Positions 7,429-15,479 of a stretch of 23,227 nucleotides of DNA are shown in pieces. The notes beneath the pieces were generated by a model, which saw only the letters and a list, made by a program, of their open reading frames with translations, did not search any database and was not told the DNA's origin. The DNA is taken from assembly GCF_039545055.1 (NCBI RefSeq), contig NZ_BAABRP010000029.1, forward strand, positions 1-23,227, in the 5' to 3' direction. The position numbers and the translations under genes were made by a program. Numbering within the stretch: the first letter of the stretch is position 1; the number at the start of each line of letters is the position of its first letter. The stretch is from Deinococcus carri (GTDB lineage Bacteria; Deinococcota; Deinococci; Deinococcales; Deinococcaceae).

Positions 7429-8262
7429 TCAGGGCACAGGGTCCAGGACCACAATCGAGCTGCCCGGCTCCGTCCGAATTAGGTCCCAGGTGTCGCGCCC
7501 GGGGCGGCGAATCAGCAGTTGGGGCACCTCGGCATGGGGGGCGGCGGTGCTGAAGATGCCCTCCTCGTCGCTGATGCTCAGGCCGGGGCGACCCGGCAGG
7601 CGCACCTCGGCCCCCGGCACGGGCGCGCCGGACGGGTCGCGCAGCCGCCAGGAGTTGCGCTGGCTGGACAGCATCACATCGCCGGTGCCCAGGTCGCGGA
7701 AGCGCACGCTCTGTTGCAGGACCAACGTGTGCATGAACTCGATGTTGAGGTCCAGCGGCACCGTCAGGACATAGTGCAGGCCGGGGCGCGGCGTGGTGCC
7801 CAGGGTGCTCCAGATATCGCCGGGGCGCGGCGCGGTCTCGGGGTGGCTGACCAGGCCCTGAAGCGAGGTGCCCAGGGCGCGCGCCTCGGGCGGGAGCAGC
7901 TCATCGGGCCAGTCGCTGTTGCGCATCAGGGTCGCCAGCACCCGCCACAGGATCAGCCACTCCTGGTCGTCGAGTTCGGCCAGTTGCGACTTGAAGTAGG
8001 CGTTCACCACGTATTTCAGGTCAATCCGGCGCGGGCGCAGGCGCAGCACCTCGCGCGTGTCGCTGCGGCGGGCCTCGAACTCGTTGGCGCGCAGCTTGAC
8101 GTTTTCCGTGATGTCGTACAGGTAGAAGTTGATCGTGGGGCGGCTGATGGCGGCCACCCAGTCACGGGTCGGAATGGCAAAGGTGATGTCGATGTCACCC
8201 GCTGGAATCTTGCCGTCCTGGTGCAGCATGGACCGCAGGGCTTCGTGAACGGCACCTATCAC
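7429..8262 (-). CDS. DUF4255 (Pvc16-type) eCIS cap/tail-terminator protein
   Basis: The product is 277 aa. Residues about 1-195 match the Pvc16/DUF4255 family: IGAVHEALRSML, then RPTINFYLYDITENVKLRAN, then LRPRRIDLKYVVNAYF, and LDLNIEF near the end. This family caps the sheath-tube of eCIS particles, much as a tail terminator does in phages. The remaining ~80 residues (GAPVPGAEVRLPGRPGLSIS onward) look like a small beta-sandwich, perhaps a carboxypeptidase-regulatory-like fold. The start is GTG 8262, 4 nt after the PAAR stop. In most eCIS loci this gene is near the start of the cluster; here it is the last gene before the liv operon. Confidence 0.88.
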   Translation of the reverse strand: MIGAVHEALRSMLHQDGKIPAGDIDITFAIPTRDWVAAISRPTINFYLYDITENVKLRANEFEARRSDTREVLRLRPRRIDLKYVVNAYFKSQLAELDDQEWLILWRVLATLMRNSDWPDELLPPEARALGTSLQGLVSHPETAPRPGDIWSTLGTTPRPGLHYVLTVPLDLNIEFMHTLVLQQSVRFRDLGTGDVMLSSQRNSWRLRDPSGAPVPGAEVRLPGRPGLSISDEEGIFSTAAPHAEVPQLLIRRPGRDTWDLIRTEPGSSIVVLDPVP

Positions 8263-8266
8263 AGAG

Positions 8267-8539
8267 TCAGCCGATCAGGACCGTGAACTGTGTGGGAAGC
8301 AGGGCCGCGCCGCAGCCCAGCGTATCGCCCTGGCGGGCCGCCGGCCGGCCCTCGATAAAGACGGTGGCCGACCCCGTGGCAATCACCTGCGGACCGTGGG
8401 CGACCAGCGGGGGCGGCTCGCTGTGCGGGTCCCCCAGGCGCGCGGCGGGCACGCCGACAATGGTGACGGTGGCAGCACCGGCGGTCACGGTGCCGCCGTG
8501 GGCACCGGGATCACCGACGCGCAGGGCAGGCTCAGCCAT
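8267..8539 (-). CDS. PAAR-domain spike tip protein
   Basis: The product is 90 aa. It begins AEPALRVGDPGAHGG and contains two PAAR signatures (GVPAARLGD and GRPAARQGD), plus His and Cys positions typical of the metal-binding tip (DPH, VAHGP, LGCGA). PAAR proteins form the sharp cone on the VgrG spike of contractile injection systems. The frame is open to a TTG at 8575 and has an ATG at 8548. I chose ATG 8539 because PAAR proteins usually start right before RVGD, but no start has a strong ribosome-binding site. No VgrG partner is present in the window. Confidence 0.92.
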   Translation of the reverse strand: MAEPALRVGDPGAHGGTVTAGAATVTIVGVPAARLGDPHSEPPPLVAHGPQVIATGSATVFIEGRPAARQGDTLGCGAALLPTQFTVLIG

Positions 8540-8637
8540 GCCGACCATGCTGCCGCAGCCGGGGCGCGCCTGCAAGGGGCCTGGCCTTGACCGGCCGCCC
8601 CGTCATGCCCACTTCACTCACGGAGTCCCCCGCAGCA

Positions 8638-11600
8638 TCAATGATCACGCCGCACCTCGGCACTCAGACGGCGCTTGAGGAGGCCGTACACCTGCTGCGC
8701 CAGCCGGTCGAGGTCAGGCGCGGCGCGGCTGGCCCGCTGCTGGTCGTTCCCCACCGGCAGTCCCTGGGTGCGGGCCGAATCGGCCGCCGGGGCAGACGCC
8801 GGCTGGCTGGGAGGATCCACCGAGCGCGTCACGCTGGCCGCACGTACTGCGGGGGCACCTGCGGCGGCGGGGGCCGCGGACGGACCGACCCCAGGCCCCC
8901 CGGACGGGGCGGGGCGGGGAGCCGCCGGGGGGCTGAAGGCCGGAGAACCGAGCGCCGGAGAGGCCGGAGCCGGGGCGGCCGACGCTTCCCAGTACGGCAT
9001 CGGCTCCCAGGGCGCGGGCAGGCCGCCCCAGCTTCCACCGGCTGGCCGTGGGGGCGGAACGGATGGCGGGGCCGCAGAGGTGGGGGACGGCGCGGCCATG
9101 CCTGAGGGCCGGGGGGCCGGGCGCGGTGGCGCGAAGTGCTGGCGCACCTGGCCTTCCACCCGTTCGGCCAGCGTCTCCTCGTCCAGCCGGGCCGCCCGGC
9201 CCCTTCCCTGCGGCTCCGCCTGCACCACTCGGGGCACGAAACTTGGGTCGCGCGTCCGCAGCACGTGCGTGAGTTCGTGTGCCAGCAGCCCCAGGCCGCG
9301 CGGCGAGGCCAGGTCCTGCCCCGGACTCAGCAGCACCGTGTCCCCCACCGCCAGGGCATCGGCGGCAGCGGCGGCAGTCGCCTCGGTGGCGTGGGCATTC
9401 TGGATCACGTGAACACCAGGCACGTCCTGCCCCAGCAGGGGGGCCAGCCGGGACCTGACCTCCAGCGGCAAGGGTGCCCGCGCGGTGGGGTCCGCCAGGG
9501 CACGCGCCACCGGACGCGGCATGGGGGCGGCCTGGCCCATCACCTCCCGCGGCCGGGCCACGCCACCTGCCTCCGTGACCGGCCCCCCGTCGAGACGTTC
9601 CGCGATCCGGGGACCCGGCCCAGCCGTCTGAGGTGGGAACCCGGCGGGGGCGGCCGTGGGCGACGGCTGAACAGGCGGCAGGGGCAGCCCACCGCTCAGT
9701 GGCCGTGGCTGCGGTGGCGCTCCGGGAACGACCGGGGAAAAGCCGGAGGTGCGCTGAAGAGGTTCCCCCCTGGCCTGTTCCGGGCCGCCCGCGGACCAGC
9801 CTGGAGGCACAGCAGGCACGCTTCCCGCCGTGTGTGTCCCTTCCCTCCCCGGCAGGGGGGCCTGGGGAGCGGACAGGCTAGCCCCATTCTCCGCGGAGGC
9901 CTTCGGGGCCACGTCCGGCCTCACAGGATGGGGCAGGGCCGCACCCTGGTCGGCGTCCGGCGACTGCGGAAGCGGAGCAACGGCTGCCTCGGGACCGGGC
10001 CGGGCCGCTGCCAGTCCGGCAGGTCCGGGAACTGTGCTGGACGGGTTCTGCGGGTCAACCGGACCCCGTGGGAGGGCCATCTGGGCGGGGCCAGCCGTCT
10101 CACCGGCGCTGTCCGGAATGGCGGGAGTCTGCCCGCGCTGTTCAGTGGCCTCCCCTTCCGCAACGGCAGGCGCTCCGGATTCCACCTCGCCGTTCCTGGC
10201 CTCCACCGGTGCCTCCAGGGGGGAGGCCGCGTTCCCGCCCGTGGGAGGGTTCGGCTGCCAGGCGAGCAGTTCGGCCAGTGACAGCGGCCGTGCCTCGCTG
10301 CTCCCGTCCGCCTCGCTTTCCTGCACCCGGTTTAGCCGCGACAGGATGCTCTGCGCCTGCTCCGGGGTATGCAGCGGCACCTCCGCCACCGGTTCCGGCG
10401 CGCGGGGCGGCTGATACGGCACCGGACGGGGCCGACGGGGCAGGCTGAGTTCCGTTCCCGGCTGACGCGGCAGATGGGCACTCAACTTCCGCCGCACCTC
10501 CGGGTCCTCTGCCGGCACCACCTGCCCTCCCCTCTCCTCAGGGGCTTGCGGACCTGAAGGTTCCTCGACTCGGGCAGGGACCGCCGCTGCCTCCTGCCGG
10601 ACAGTCAACCCCGCGTCCTCTATGGGCGGCGGCACGGTCGCCGGTGTCTGGCCTAACCCTGGGGCCTCCAGCGGCTCGCCGGGTGCTGGCGGGACGACCA
10701 CTTCCAGCTCGCTCCCCGACGACTCGGGAGGCGGCGTGGGGGAAGTGGGGGGCGCGGCGGCAGGAGCCTGGTCCACCTCTATCCGGTCAGCCTGAGCCAT
10801 TGGACTCCGGGGCGCAGTGGCCTCCGAGAGCAGCGCAGCAGCGGTCGGGGGGAGGCTGCCCACGTCATCTGCTGGCAGCGCAGGGACCAGTGGGGGCGCA
10901 ACTGGTACCGGCCCCGGTGCGCTCGTCTGCGCCGCCGGAGCCTGAGCCGCCGGATTCTGGGCCGCGGGACGGGTCGGAGCGGCCTCCTCAGGAAGACTGG
11001 GCGCACGGGCGAAAGACTCTGAGGCCGCCGCACGCTCCGGCACTTGCCCTGTGGCGGACGGGTCTGCTGCCGGGGCAGGTGGCCCCACCTCTGGCTCCAC
11101 AGCGGCCGCGGGCGACAGCGGGGCGGGCAGGGCAGTGGCCCCGGTCCCTGCCGCCAGTTCAGCGGCCTGCGCTTCGGGCAGGGGTGCGCCAGCTTCTGCC
11201 GGGGCTGCCTCGTCCGGCTCACGCTGTCCGTCTGCGGGCACGGCTGGCTCCGCCTGTCCTGGCTCTGTTCGGACCGACTCCGCATCAGCCTGTTCCGCCG
11301 CTGCGACTTCCGCGTCCCTGGGCACGGACGGCTCGCCCGGCAGGGCCGTGGCCTGCGCCAGCAGCTCCGGCCCCGCGGCGGCAGCCCCCGCCGGAACATC
11401 CGCCGGAGCTTCCGTGGGAGCGCTCTGCGCTGGCGCATTCACCGCGGGCCGCGGCTGCGCCGTCATCTCCGGTGCGGCACCGGGGGCGGCGGGCATCGGA
11501 GGCGAGGCCACCACCCCGGCATCCGATGCAGCCCGAGCTTCTGGCTGTGGGGAAGGCAGAACAGGAACTCCTGGCTCCGGCCCGACCTTTGCCGGGAATG

Positions 11601-13758
11601 GGTCTGGAGGCGAAACAGGCCCGTCCCCTGCACCACTGTCCTGCCCCGCCGAAGATAATGGGACGACAGGCAGCGCAGCTCCGGAGGCGGGCAGTTCCGG
11701 CGCGGCGGCCGGGCCACCCGTCCTGGCCGGGAGGGGCAGCCCGGCTGCCGCAGCGGCGGCTTCTGCGGGTTCTCCCCGTTCTGCCGGAGAAGCTGGTAGG
11801 GGCACCTCCGCCTCACTCCTGGCAACGTCAGCCGTCACAGGCGCGGGAGAGGGGGAGGGCCTTCCGGCTTCAGCCGCCGGACTCGGGTTCGCGCCCGAGG
11901 GAGGGTCACGCTGCCAGGCGAGCAGTTCGGCCAGTGACAGCGGCCGTGCCTCGCTGCTCCCGTCCGCCTCGCTTTCCTGCACCCGGTTCAGCCGCGACAG
12001 GATGCTCTGTGCCTGCTCCGGGGTATGCAACGGCACCTCCGCCACCGGTTCCGGCGCGCGGGGCGGCTGATATGGCACCGGACGGGGCCGACGGGGCAGG
12101 CTGAGTTCCGTTCCCGGCTGACGCGGCAGGTGAGCACTCAACTTCCGCCGCACCTCCGGGTCCTCCGCCGGCACCACCTGCCCTCCCCTCTCCTCAGGGG
12201 CTTGCGGCGAGGCAGGCGTCTCGGGCACAGGCGGGCGGGCAAGGCTGGGTGGGTCGGTCTGTTCGGCCCTGCCGGCTCCCCCGGACAGCGGGGGAACTGG
12301 CTCAGCCGACACGGTCGCGGCACCGTCGGCAGGCTGTTCTCTGAGGGGTTCAGCAGGGCTGACTGCGGGCAGGGTCGGGGAAACCGGCTCAGGGGCCGCC
12401 TCTGCCTGCGCCGCAGCGGGAAGGGCCGCGCCCTCCCCGGACGAGGTGCCTTCAGGGGAGGCGGCCGCCACAGGAGGAGGAACCGGGGCCGCTTCAGGCG
12501 AGGTGGGGCGGACCTCTTCCGGAACCCGCGGCAGCGGAGCAGTGGGTTCCCTCCTCAGAAGTTGTTCCGCCCCGCCGGGCGATAGCCCTGCCGCGGCCTG
12601 CCCATTCTCCTCGCCGTAACTGGTTGACGGCACAGTCATCGGAGACCCAGGAACCAGTGGAGCAGTGACTGGCGGCGCGGCAGGTTCCGACAGGGGGACA
12701 GGAGCTGGGGCGCTGGGACCAGTGACAGCCGCCGCGTCTTCTTGCGTGCTGGAGAGCGGCGCGGCCAGTGGCGGCCGTTCGGGCAGCGGAACGGCCACGG
12801 CGGCCGCAGGTGCCGGGGGCGGCGTGCCTACCTCGGGGGATGCAGGTTGCGGCGCAGGCCCGCTTGCCTCCAGACCTGGGATGCCGGCAGGAACAGACGG
12901 GGCAGCCTGAGGCCCAGGGACACTCAGCGAACCGGGGAAAGCATCTGCCGGAGCCGGGCCAGGCTCCGTAGGCCAGGGGCCAGCATAGTGTTCTGTCGGC
13001 TGGGCGTGGTCCGCTAGCGGAAGCAGCTCGGGGGGAGCCGGATACGGGGTTGGGCCAGGCGTCACCGCCGCCTCGTTCTGGGTGAAGGCCAGCAGCTCCC
13101 GGAAACTCAACTGGCCGCCCGACCGCTGGGGTACGGGCGGCACGGGCGGGGCCAGGCGGGGGGAAGGCTCTGGGCGGTTGTCCTGTCCAGGCAGCCCAGT
13201 CTCCCCGGTGCCGCTGACCGTGCTCCTGTCCTCTCGTCCCAGGTCGGCGTTCGGCGGGACGAACGGGGCCAGCCCGGCGGAGGATTCAGGAGGCCAGGGC
13301 ACTGTGGGTTGCCCGTTCCACTCGGGCGGCGGGGGCGAGCGCCAGACTCGGTCAGGTCCGGCGTCCGGAACCCCGGCCAGGGGCACATGGGCTTCCGAGA
13401 CCGGCAACGGCACGGGATGGTCCAGGGAAGTATTCCCCACGAACGCAGGCCCGGTGGGTGGATCGTGTGGGCCGCCTGACTGGGCAACAGCCGGCCGCAT
13501 TTCCACCGGGGGCAACCAACCCGCCGCGTCCACTTCCGGCGCGGCGGGCAGGTGACGCAGGCGGGCGGTGGCGTGCCAGCGTTGCCGCGGCACTTGAACG
13601 GCAGCGGGAAGGGCCAGGGGGCGCGCTGCGACCGGCGCACGGGCCGCCGGGCCAGGTCCTAGCAGGCGCACGCTGACCGGTGGCGCGAAGATCACCGTGT
13701 AGTGTTCGCGGTAGTGCCGCAGGGCCTCCGCACGTTCCAGCAGGGTGGGGATGTGCAT
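8638..13758 (-). CDS. Giant Pro/Ala-rich protein with DUF4157 (eCIS core) domain
   Basis: The product is 1706 aa. A short non-repetitive N-terminus (residues 1-45, containing ALRHYREHYTVIF) is followed by well over 1300 residues rich in Pro, Ala, Glu and Gly, probably disordered. Two copies of a ~99-aa module lie at residues 518-616 and 1070-1168, and a weak related motif (LSFRELLAF) lies near residue 220. The DUF4157 domain lies at about 1430-1515 with HELTH at 1494-1498, the zinc-protease-like signature of the eCIS core family. A second Pro-rich stretch leads to a C-terminal motif LAQQVYGLL..RLS...RR. The longer open frame upstream is a shadow of the tube gene. ATG 13758 lies 21 nt after the tube stop with GGAG upstream. 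The role is unknown: scaffold, cargo adaptor or processing protease are possible. Confidence 0.87.
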   Translation of the reverse strand: MHIPTLLERAEALRHYREHYTVIFAPPVSVRLLGPGPAARAPVAARPLALPAAVQVPRQRWHATARLRHLPAAPEVDAAGWLPPVEMRPAVAQSGGPHDPPTGPAFVGNTSLDHPVPLPVSEAHVPLAGVPDAGPDRVWRSPPPPEWNGQPTVPWPPESSAGLAPFVPPNADLGREDRSTVSGTGETGLPGQDNRPEPSPRLAPPVPPVPQRSGGQLSFRELLAFTQNEAAVTPGPTPYPAPPELLPLADHAQPTEHYAGPWPTEPGPAPADAFPGSLSVPGPQAAPSVPAGIPGLEASGPAPQPASPEVGTPPPAPAAAVAVPLPERPPLAAPLSSTQEDAAAVTGPSAPAPVPLSEPAAPPVTAPLVPGSPMTVPSTSYGEENGQAAAGLSPGGAEQLLRREPTAPLPRVPEEVRPTSPEAAPVPPPVAAASPEGTSSGEGAALPAAAQAEAAPEPVSPTLPAVSPAEPLREQPADGAATVSAEPVPPLSGGAGRAEQTDPPSLARPPVPETPASPQAPEERGGQVVPAEDPEVRRKLSAHLPRQPGTELSLPRRPRPVPYQPPRAPEPVAEVPLHTPEQAQSILSRLNRVQESEADGSSEARPLSLAELLAWQRDPPSGANPSPAAEAGRPSPSPAPVTADVARSEAEVPLPASPAERGEPAEAAAAAAGLPLPARTGGPAAAPELPASGAALPVVPLSSAGQDSGAGDGPVSPPDPFPAKVGPEPGVPVLPSPQPEARAASDAGVVASPPMPAAPGAAPEMTAQPRPAVNAPAQSAPTEAPADVPAGAAAAGPELLAQATALPGEPSVPRDAEVAAAEQADAESVRTEPGQAEPAVPADGQREPDEAAPAEAGAPLPEAQAAELAAGTGATALPAPLSPAAAVEPEVGPPAPAADPSATGQVPERAAASESFARAPSLPEEAAPTRPAAQNPAAQAPAAQTSAPGPVPVAPPLVPALPADDVGSLPPTAAALLSEATAPRSPMAQADRIEVDQAPAAAPPTSPTPPPESSGSELEVVVPPAPGEPLEAPGLGQTPATVPPPIEDAGLTVRQEAAAVPARVEEPSGPQAPEERGGQVVPAEDPEVRRKLSAHLPRQPGTELSLPRRPRPVPYQPPRAPEPVAEVPLHTPEQAQSILSRLNRVQESEADGSSEARPLSLAELLAWQPNPPTGGNAASPLEAPVEARNGEVESGAPAVAEGEATEQRGQTPAIPDSAGETAGPAQMALPRGPVDPQNPSSTVPGPAGLAAARPGPEAAVAPLPQSPDADQGAALPHPVRPDVAPKASAENGASLSAPQAPLPGREGTHTAGSVPAVPPGWSAGGPEQARGEPLQRTSGFSPVVPGAPPQPRPLSGGLPLPPVQPSPTAAPAGFPPQTAGPGPRIAERLDGGPVTEAGGVARPREVMGQAAPMPRPVARALADPTARAPLPLEVRSRLAPLLGQDVPGVHVIQNAHATEATAAAAADALAVGDTVLLSPGQDLASPRGLGLLAHELTHVLRTRDPSFVPRVVQAEPQGRGRAARLDEETLAERVEGQVRQHFAPPRPAPRPSGMAAPSPTSAAPPSVPPPRPAGGSWGGLPAPWEPMPYWEASAAPAPASPALGSPAFSPPAAPRPAPSGGPGVGPSAAPAAAGAPAVRAASVTRSVDPPSQPASAPAADSARTQGLPVGNDQQRASRAAPDLDRLAQQVYGLLKRRLSAEVRRDH
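10254..10551 (-). repeat. 298-bp direct repeat, second copy in the DUF4157 gene
   Basis: This copy encodes residues 1070-1168 of the giant protein. It matches 11910-12207 without gaps at 291 of 298 positions, and all seven differences are synonymous. The encoded module contains PEVRRKLSAHLPRQ, a PRRPRPVPYQPP stretch, a predicted helix (EQAQSILSRLNRVQE) and LSLAELLAWQ. Confidence 0.95.
11910..12207 (-). repeat. 298-bp direct repeat, first copy in the DUF4157 gene
   Basis: This copy encodes residues 518-616 of the giant protein, in the same frame as the copy at 10254-10551 and 1656 bp (552 codons) from it. The amino-acid sequence is identical in both copies, while the linkers on either side are unrelated. 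Confidence 0.95.
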
Positions 13759-13778
13759 GCCTGGCTCCGTCCCCGGCC

Positions 13779-14255
13779 TCAGTTCACGGCCAGCACACCC
13801 ATGTGCGCCAGTTCGATGGTTTCCACGGCCACGGTCTCCCCATTGGCCGCGAGCTGCGGCCCGCTCCACTTGCAGGGAAAGGCCTTCAGCAGCTCCCAGC
13901 GCACCACCGGCTGCACCGGATAATTGCGCTGCTGGGTGCCGTAGACGGCGATGGTCACGGTCCGCAGGTCCATGATGCCCTGGGCGATGCGCAGGTACCA
14001 CCGGAACAGCTCGTTATCGACGCTGATGCCGCGCTTGAGGGTCACGTTGCCGACTTTGGTGAGGCCTGGCAGGCGGTGAATGAACTCGTTGTTGCCGCCC
14101 TCGGCATATTCGAACAGCTCGGTTTCCATCTGAAGGCCACTGACCTCGGAGAACACCGCGTTCTCCACGCCGTTGATCTTCACGTAGTACCGGCAGTTGA
14201 CGTTGGCGATCGTCCCCTTGTGCTGCTCCACCTTGGGGCGGGCGTCTATCTCCAT
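13779..14255 (-). CDS. eCIS inner-tube-type protein, second paralogue (gp19-like)
   Basis: The product is 158 aa of the phage T4 gp19 / Hcp-like tail-tube family. It shows the family pattern CRYYVKINGVENAVFSEVSGL, then a stretch with GNVTLKRGIS and a C-terminal VETIELAHMG strand. It is longer and clearly diverged from the tube gene at 15033-15479. By analogy with Afp/PVC, where one tube paralogue forms the main tube and another the tube initiator on the spike, this is probably the initiator. ATG 14255 follows AAGGAGTAAGGGGAG, where the previous gene's TAA stop sits inside the ribosome-binding region. Confidence 0.9.
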   Translation of the reverse strand: MEIDARPKVEQHKGTIANVNCRYYVKINGVENAVFSEVSGLQMETELFEYAEGGNNEFIHRLPGLTKVGNVTLKRGISVDNELFRWYLRIAQGIMDLRTVTIAVYGTQQRNYPVQPVVRWELLKAFPCKWSGPQLAANGETVAVETIELAHMGVLAVN

Positions 14256-14261
14256 CTCCCC

Positions 14262-14477
14262 TTACTCCTTTCGGCCGTTCGCGCGCCGCCGCTGCAAGCT
14301 CAGGTCGGCCAGAAACAGGCGGTAGACCTTGTCGGCCAGAACCTGCACGTCGATGGCGGGCGCGCTGCGGCTGGCCCCCACGCTGGGACCGCCTGGCCGG
14401 GCCACGTCACCGCCAGACCCGGCAGCGGGCCGGGCGGCAGTGGGCGGTGGGGCGGCAGGGGATGCAGGCTTACTCAT
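14262..14477 (-). CDS. Small eCIS-associated protein (71 aa) with LAxxVYxL motif
   Basis: The first ~40 residues are Pro/Ala/Gly-rich and probably disordered. The last ~30 form a likely amphipathic helix containing VLADKVYRLFLADLSLQRRR. Short proteins of this form are common between the tube genes of eCIS clusters, but I cannot assign a family with certainty. The ATG at 14477 overlaps the previous stop as ATGA (4 nt), so translation is coupled. The same motif recurs at the C-terminus of the DUF4157 protein, which hints at a shared binding site in the particle. Confidence 0.85.
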   Translation of the reverse strand: MSKPASPAAPPPTAARPAAGSGGDVARPGGPSVGASRSAPAIDVQVLADKVYRLFLADLSLQRRRANGRKE

Positions 14478-14917
14478 GGCACAGAAACCTCACGGGTATC
14501 CGGCAGGGGAGCCGGCTCGAGGTCCAGAATCAGTTCGGCCCCACACTGTGGACAGACGGCCTCGATGCTGGCGGGCGGCGCGGTGGCGGGCATGGGCAGG
14601 GGGGCCAGCACCGGGGCACCGCTGCCCGGCGCGTTGATGGCCGCGTAGAACGCTTGCAGATAGGCAAAGTCGGCGGCATACAGTCCCGCGATCACCTCAG
14701 GGGGCACCGGCGCGAACTCCCCGAGTTGCAGCGTGACGCGGCTCAGCAGCAGAATCCCGAAAAAGGCCTCGTTGTCCTTGACGCGGGCGTCTCCCAGCGG
14801 TTCGACCTCGTCGAGCGCGGTCGCCAGCCGCATCACGCCGCGCGTATGCAGCCGCCCCGCCGCGTCGGCGTACCCGAGCGGCAGCAGGAACTCGTGATAG
14901 GTAGCGAAGGCGGTCAA
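14474..14917 (-). CDS. eCIS tail-assembly-type protein with C-terminal CPxC motif
   Basis: The product is 147 aa. The conserved core FLLPLGYADAAGRLHTRGVM, then LATALDEVEPLGDARVKDN and LLLSRVTLQLGEF, is familiar from the phage-tail-assembly-like protein that follows the tube gene in many eCIS loci. It is probably a chaperone or baseplate adaptor. After a Pro/Ala linker the C-terminus carries CPQCGAE, a half zinc-ribbon knuckle. The start is TTG 14917, the only usual initiation codon after the in-frame TGA upstream, with GGAG 6 nt before it. A GC-rich hairpin lies in the 115-nt gap to the tube gene. Confidence 0.82.
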   Translation of the reverse strand: MTAFATYHEFLLPLGYADAAGRLHTRGVMRLATALDEVEPLGDARVKDNEAFFGILLLSRVTLQLGEFAPVPPEVIAGLYAADFAYLQAFYAAINAPGSGAPVLAPLPMPATAPPASIEAVCPQCGAELILDLEPAPLPDTREVSVP

Positions 14918-14987
14918 GGTCAGCTCCAGCCTGCGGCGGGTTCAGCGGTGGTGTGGGGGCTATGATATGGGGAACCTGGGGTGGAGC

Positions 14988-15022
14988 GGCGGGCGGGGGC
15001 CATAGCGGCCCACCCGCCCGCC
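14988..15022 (-). terminator. GC-rich hairpin after the main tube gene
   Basis: A 10-bp perfect stem (GGCGGGCGGG, 14988-14997, with 15013-15022) is extended by 4 bp after a 2-nt bulge and has a 5-nt loop. It starts 11 nt after the tube stop and has no T tract. It probably stabilises the sheath-tube part of the mRNA or causes partial termination, which would favour abundant sheath and tube over minor components. Confidence 0.4.
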
Positions 15023-15032
15023 CGGCTGCCCG

Positions 15033-15479
15033 TTACTGAACGCGCTTGTACCCCTCGTGGGTGATGGTCAGTTCCTCGATGGCGACCTCGTTCGTCTTGG
15101 CATCGTAGGTCGGGCCGTTGAGCTTCTGCGGCCAGGCACGCTCGAAGGTCCAGCGGGCGATCGCCTCGCCGCGCTGGTTGTACAGCGTGATCGTGCCGCT
15201 GCGCCGCGCGCCGTCGATGTCGCCGTCCTCGACCTGCTTGCGCCACTGCCACATGTCCATGCTGTCGGTGATGCCGCGCTTGAGGGTGATGTCGGTGTAC
15301 TTCATGGTTCCCGGCTCACGGATCAGGATGGGCTTGCCACGCTCGTCGGTGGCGCGGTACTCCACCACCTGGCTCTCGCTGCCCAGGCCGGTGCACTCAC
15401 GGAAAGCGCCGGTCACGCCGTTCTGGAAGTCCACGGCGAAGTAGGCGGCCACCAACGGGTCACGGTGCGTCATGGTCAT
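15033..15479 (-). CDS. eCIS inner tube protein (gp19-like)
   Basis: The product is 148 aa. It carries the tail-tube family pattern YFAVDFQNGVTGAFRECTGLG, then GTMKYTDITLKRGIT, and a final VAIEELTITHEGY strand. It stacks as hexameric rings to form the tube inside the sheath. ATG 15479 is preceded by a strong AGGAGG at optimal spacing, the best ribosome-binding site in this operon, in keeping with a major structural protein. It lies 118 nt after the sheath stop. Confidence 0.95.
   Translation of the reverse strand: MTMTHRDPLVAAYFAVDFQNGVTGAFRECTGLGSESQVVEYRATDERGKPILIREPGTMKYTDITLKRGITDSMDMWQWRKQVEDGDIDGARRSGTITLYNQRGEAIARWTFERAWPQKLNGPTYDAKTNEVAIEELTITHEGYKRVQ

Noticed and set aside
10644..12104. 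Long plus-strand reading frames opposite the giant gene (486 and 339 codons)
   Set aside because: They arise from the high GC content opposite a stop-free Pro/Ala-rich frame. The minus-strand frame carries the DUF4157 domain and the repeat with only synonymous changes, so it is the coding strand.
14964..14969. TATCAT on the minus strand as a -10 for the assembly gene
   Set aside because: No -35 is found at a suitable distance, and the gene fits the operon driven from 17281.
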